Shown here one piece after another: positions 13,084-13,180 of a stretch of DNA of 13,180 bases. Where the stretch lies: assembly GCA_945872035.1 (NCBI GenBank), contig CAMBYA010000030.1:1-13180 (forward strand), written 5' to 3'. Under the pieces are notes generated by a model, which saw only the letters and a list, made by a program, of their open reading frames with translations, did not search any database and was not told the origin of the DNA. A program made the translations under genes and the position numbers. Origin of the DNA: Rhizobium sp. Q54. Lineage in GTDB: Bacteria > Pseudomonadota > Alphaproteobacteria > SMXS01. Positions within the stretch are counted from its first letter, which is position 1. Every line of letters begins with the position of its first letter.

Positions 13084-13180
13084 CCCGCCCTGAGATCAAT
13101 GGTTTGGACTACGGCGTGGGCGAGGGACATGGAAGAGCAGCGTGCGGCGGCACCCATCGGCGGGCTGCAGCCCTGCTGAT

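Noticed and set aside
13099..13179. A 26-codon ATG frame near the right edge
   Set aside because: It is too short, has no ribosome site and no recognisable sequence. The promoter-like element upstream may serve a gene beyond the window.
1..13180. CRISPR arrays, insertion sequences, tRNA genes, prophage or defence genes
   Set aside because: I saw no regularly spaced repeats, transposase or integrase sequence, cloverleaf-like tRNA sequence or known defence domain in either strand.

Overview
This is a GC-rich chromosomal stretch with tightly packed genes on both strands. It carries no tRNA, rRNA, CRISPR array or insertion sequence that I can see. Codon use is uniformly rich in G/C third positions. 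The gene mix suggests an alphaproteobacterium, with moderate to low confidence: a P450 next to a TetR regulator, a Spinster-like MFS carrier, SCP2-type thiolases, a putidaredoxin-type ferredoxin, a patatin lipoprotein and a GST. The promoters I can recognise look like TTGnnn-N16/17-TAGGCT.

Layout. Positions 1-90 hold at most the start of a leftward gene cut by the window edge. A cytochrome P450 (91-1338, minus) is divergent from a TetR regulator (1599-2243, plus); the AT-rich gap between them carries two inverted repeats. TetR converges on an MFS transporter (2320-3663, minus), and a strong bidirectional terminator lies between them. A HAD-like hydrolase (3814-4455, plus) is divergent from the transporter and meets a patatin-like lipoprotein (4459-5577, minus) tail to tail. 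A small methyltransferase with a degenerate SAM motif (about 5657-6301, plus) abuts an aldo/keto reductase (6302-7306, minus) with no gap. Next come a VOC/glyoxalase-fold protein (7447-7857, plus), a 76-residue protein of unknown function (7952-8182, plus), a glutathione S-transferase (8188-8865, minus) and an RlmI-type rRNA methyltransferase (9014-10198, plus). The right end carries two tandem thiolase paralogs (10271-11416 and 11470-12615) and a [2Fe-2S] ferredoxin (12688-13014), all plus strand. The last 166 bases hold a promoter-like sequence but no firm gene.

How the genes fit together. The P450, TetR, MFS carrier, thiolase pair and ferredoxin would suit uptake and oxidative breakdown of a hydrophobic compound such as a steroid, terpenoid or fatty acid: hydroxylation by the P450 with electrons from a ferredoxin, then CoA-ester chemistry. 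This is inference; the genes are not one operon, and no ferredoxin reductase, acyl-CoA ligase or DUF35 partner is present. The remaining genes are housekeeping or general detoxification types.

The points most worth a second look are the gap-free thiolase duplication (about 80% identity by hand count) with a Glu replacing the usual catalytic His, the recurring TAGGCT promoter motif, the palindromes at the P450/TetR and thiolase promoters, and three enzymes with altered signature motifs (P450 heme loop, HAD motif I, methyltransferase motif I). I found no clear sign of a wholly new multi-gene system.
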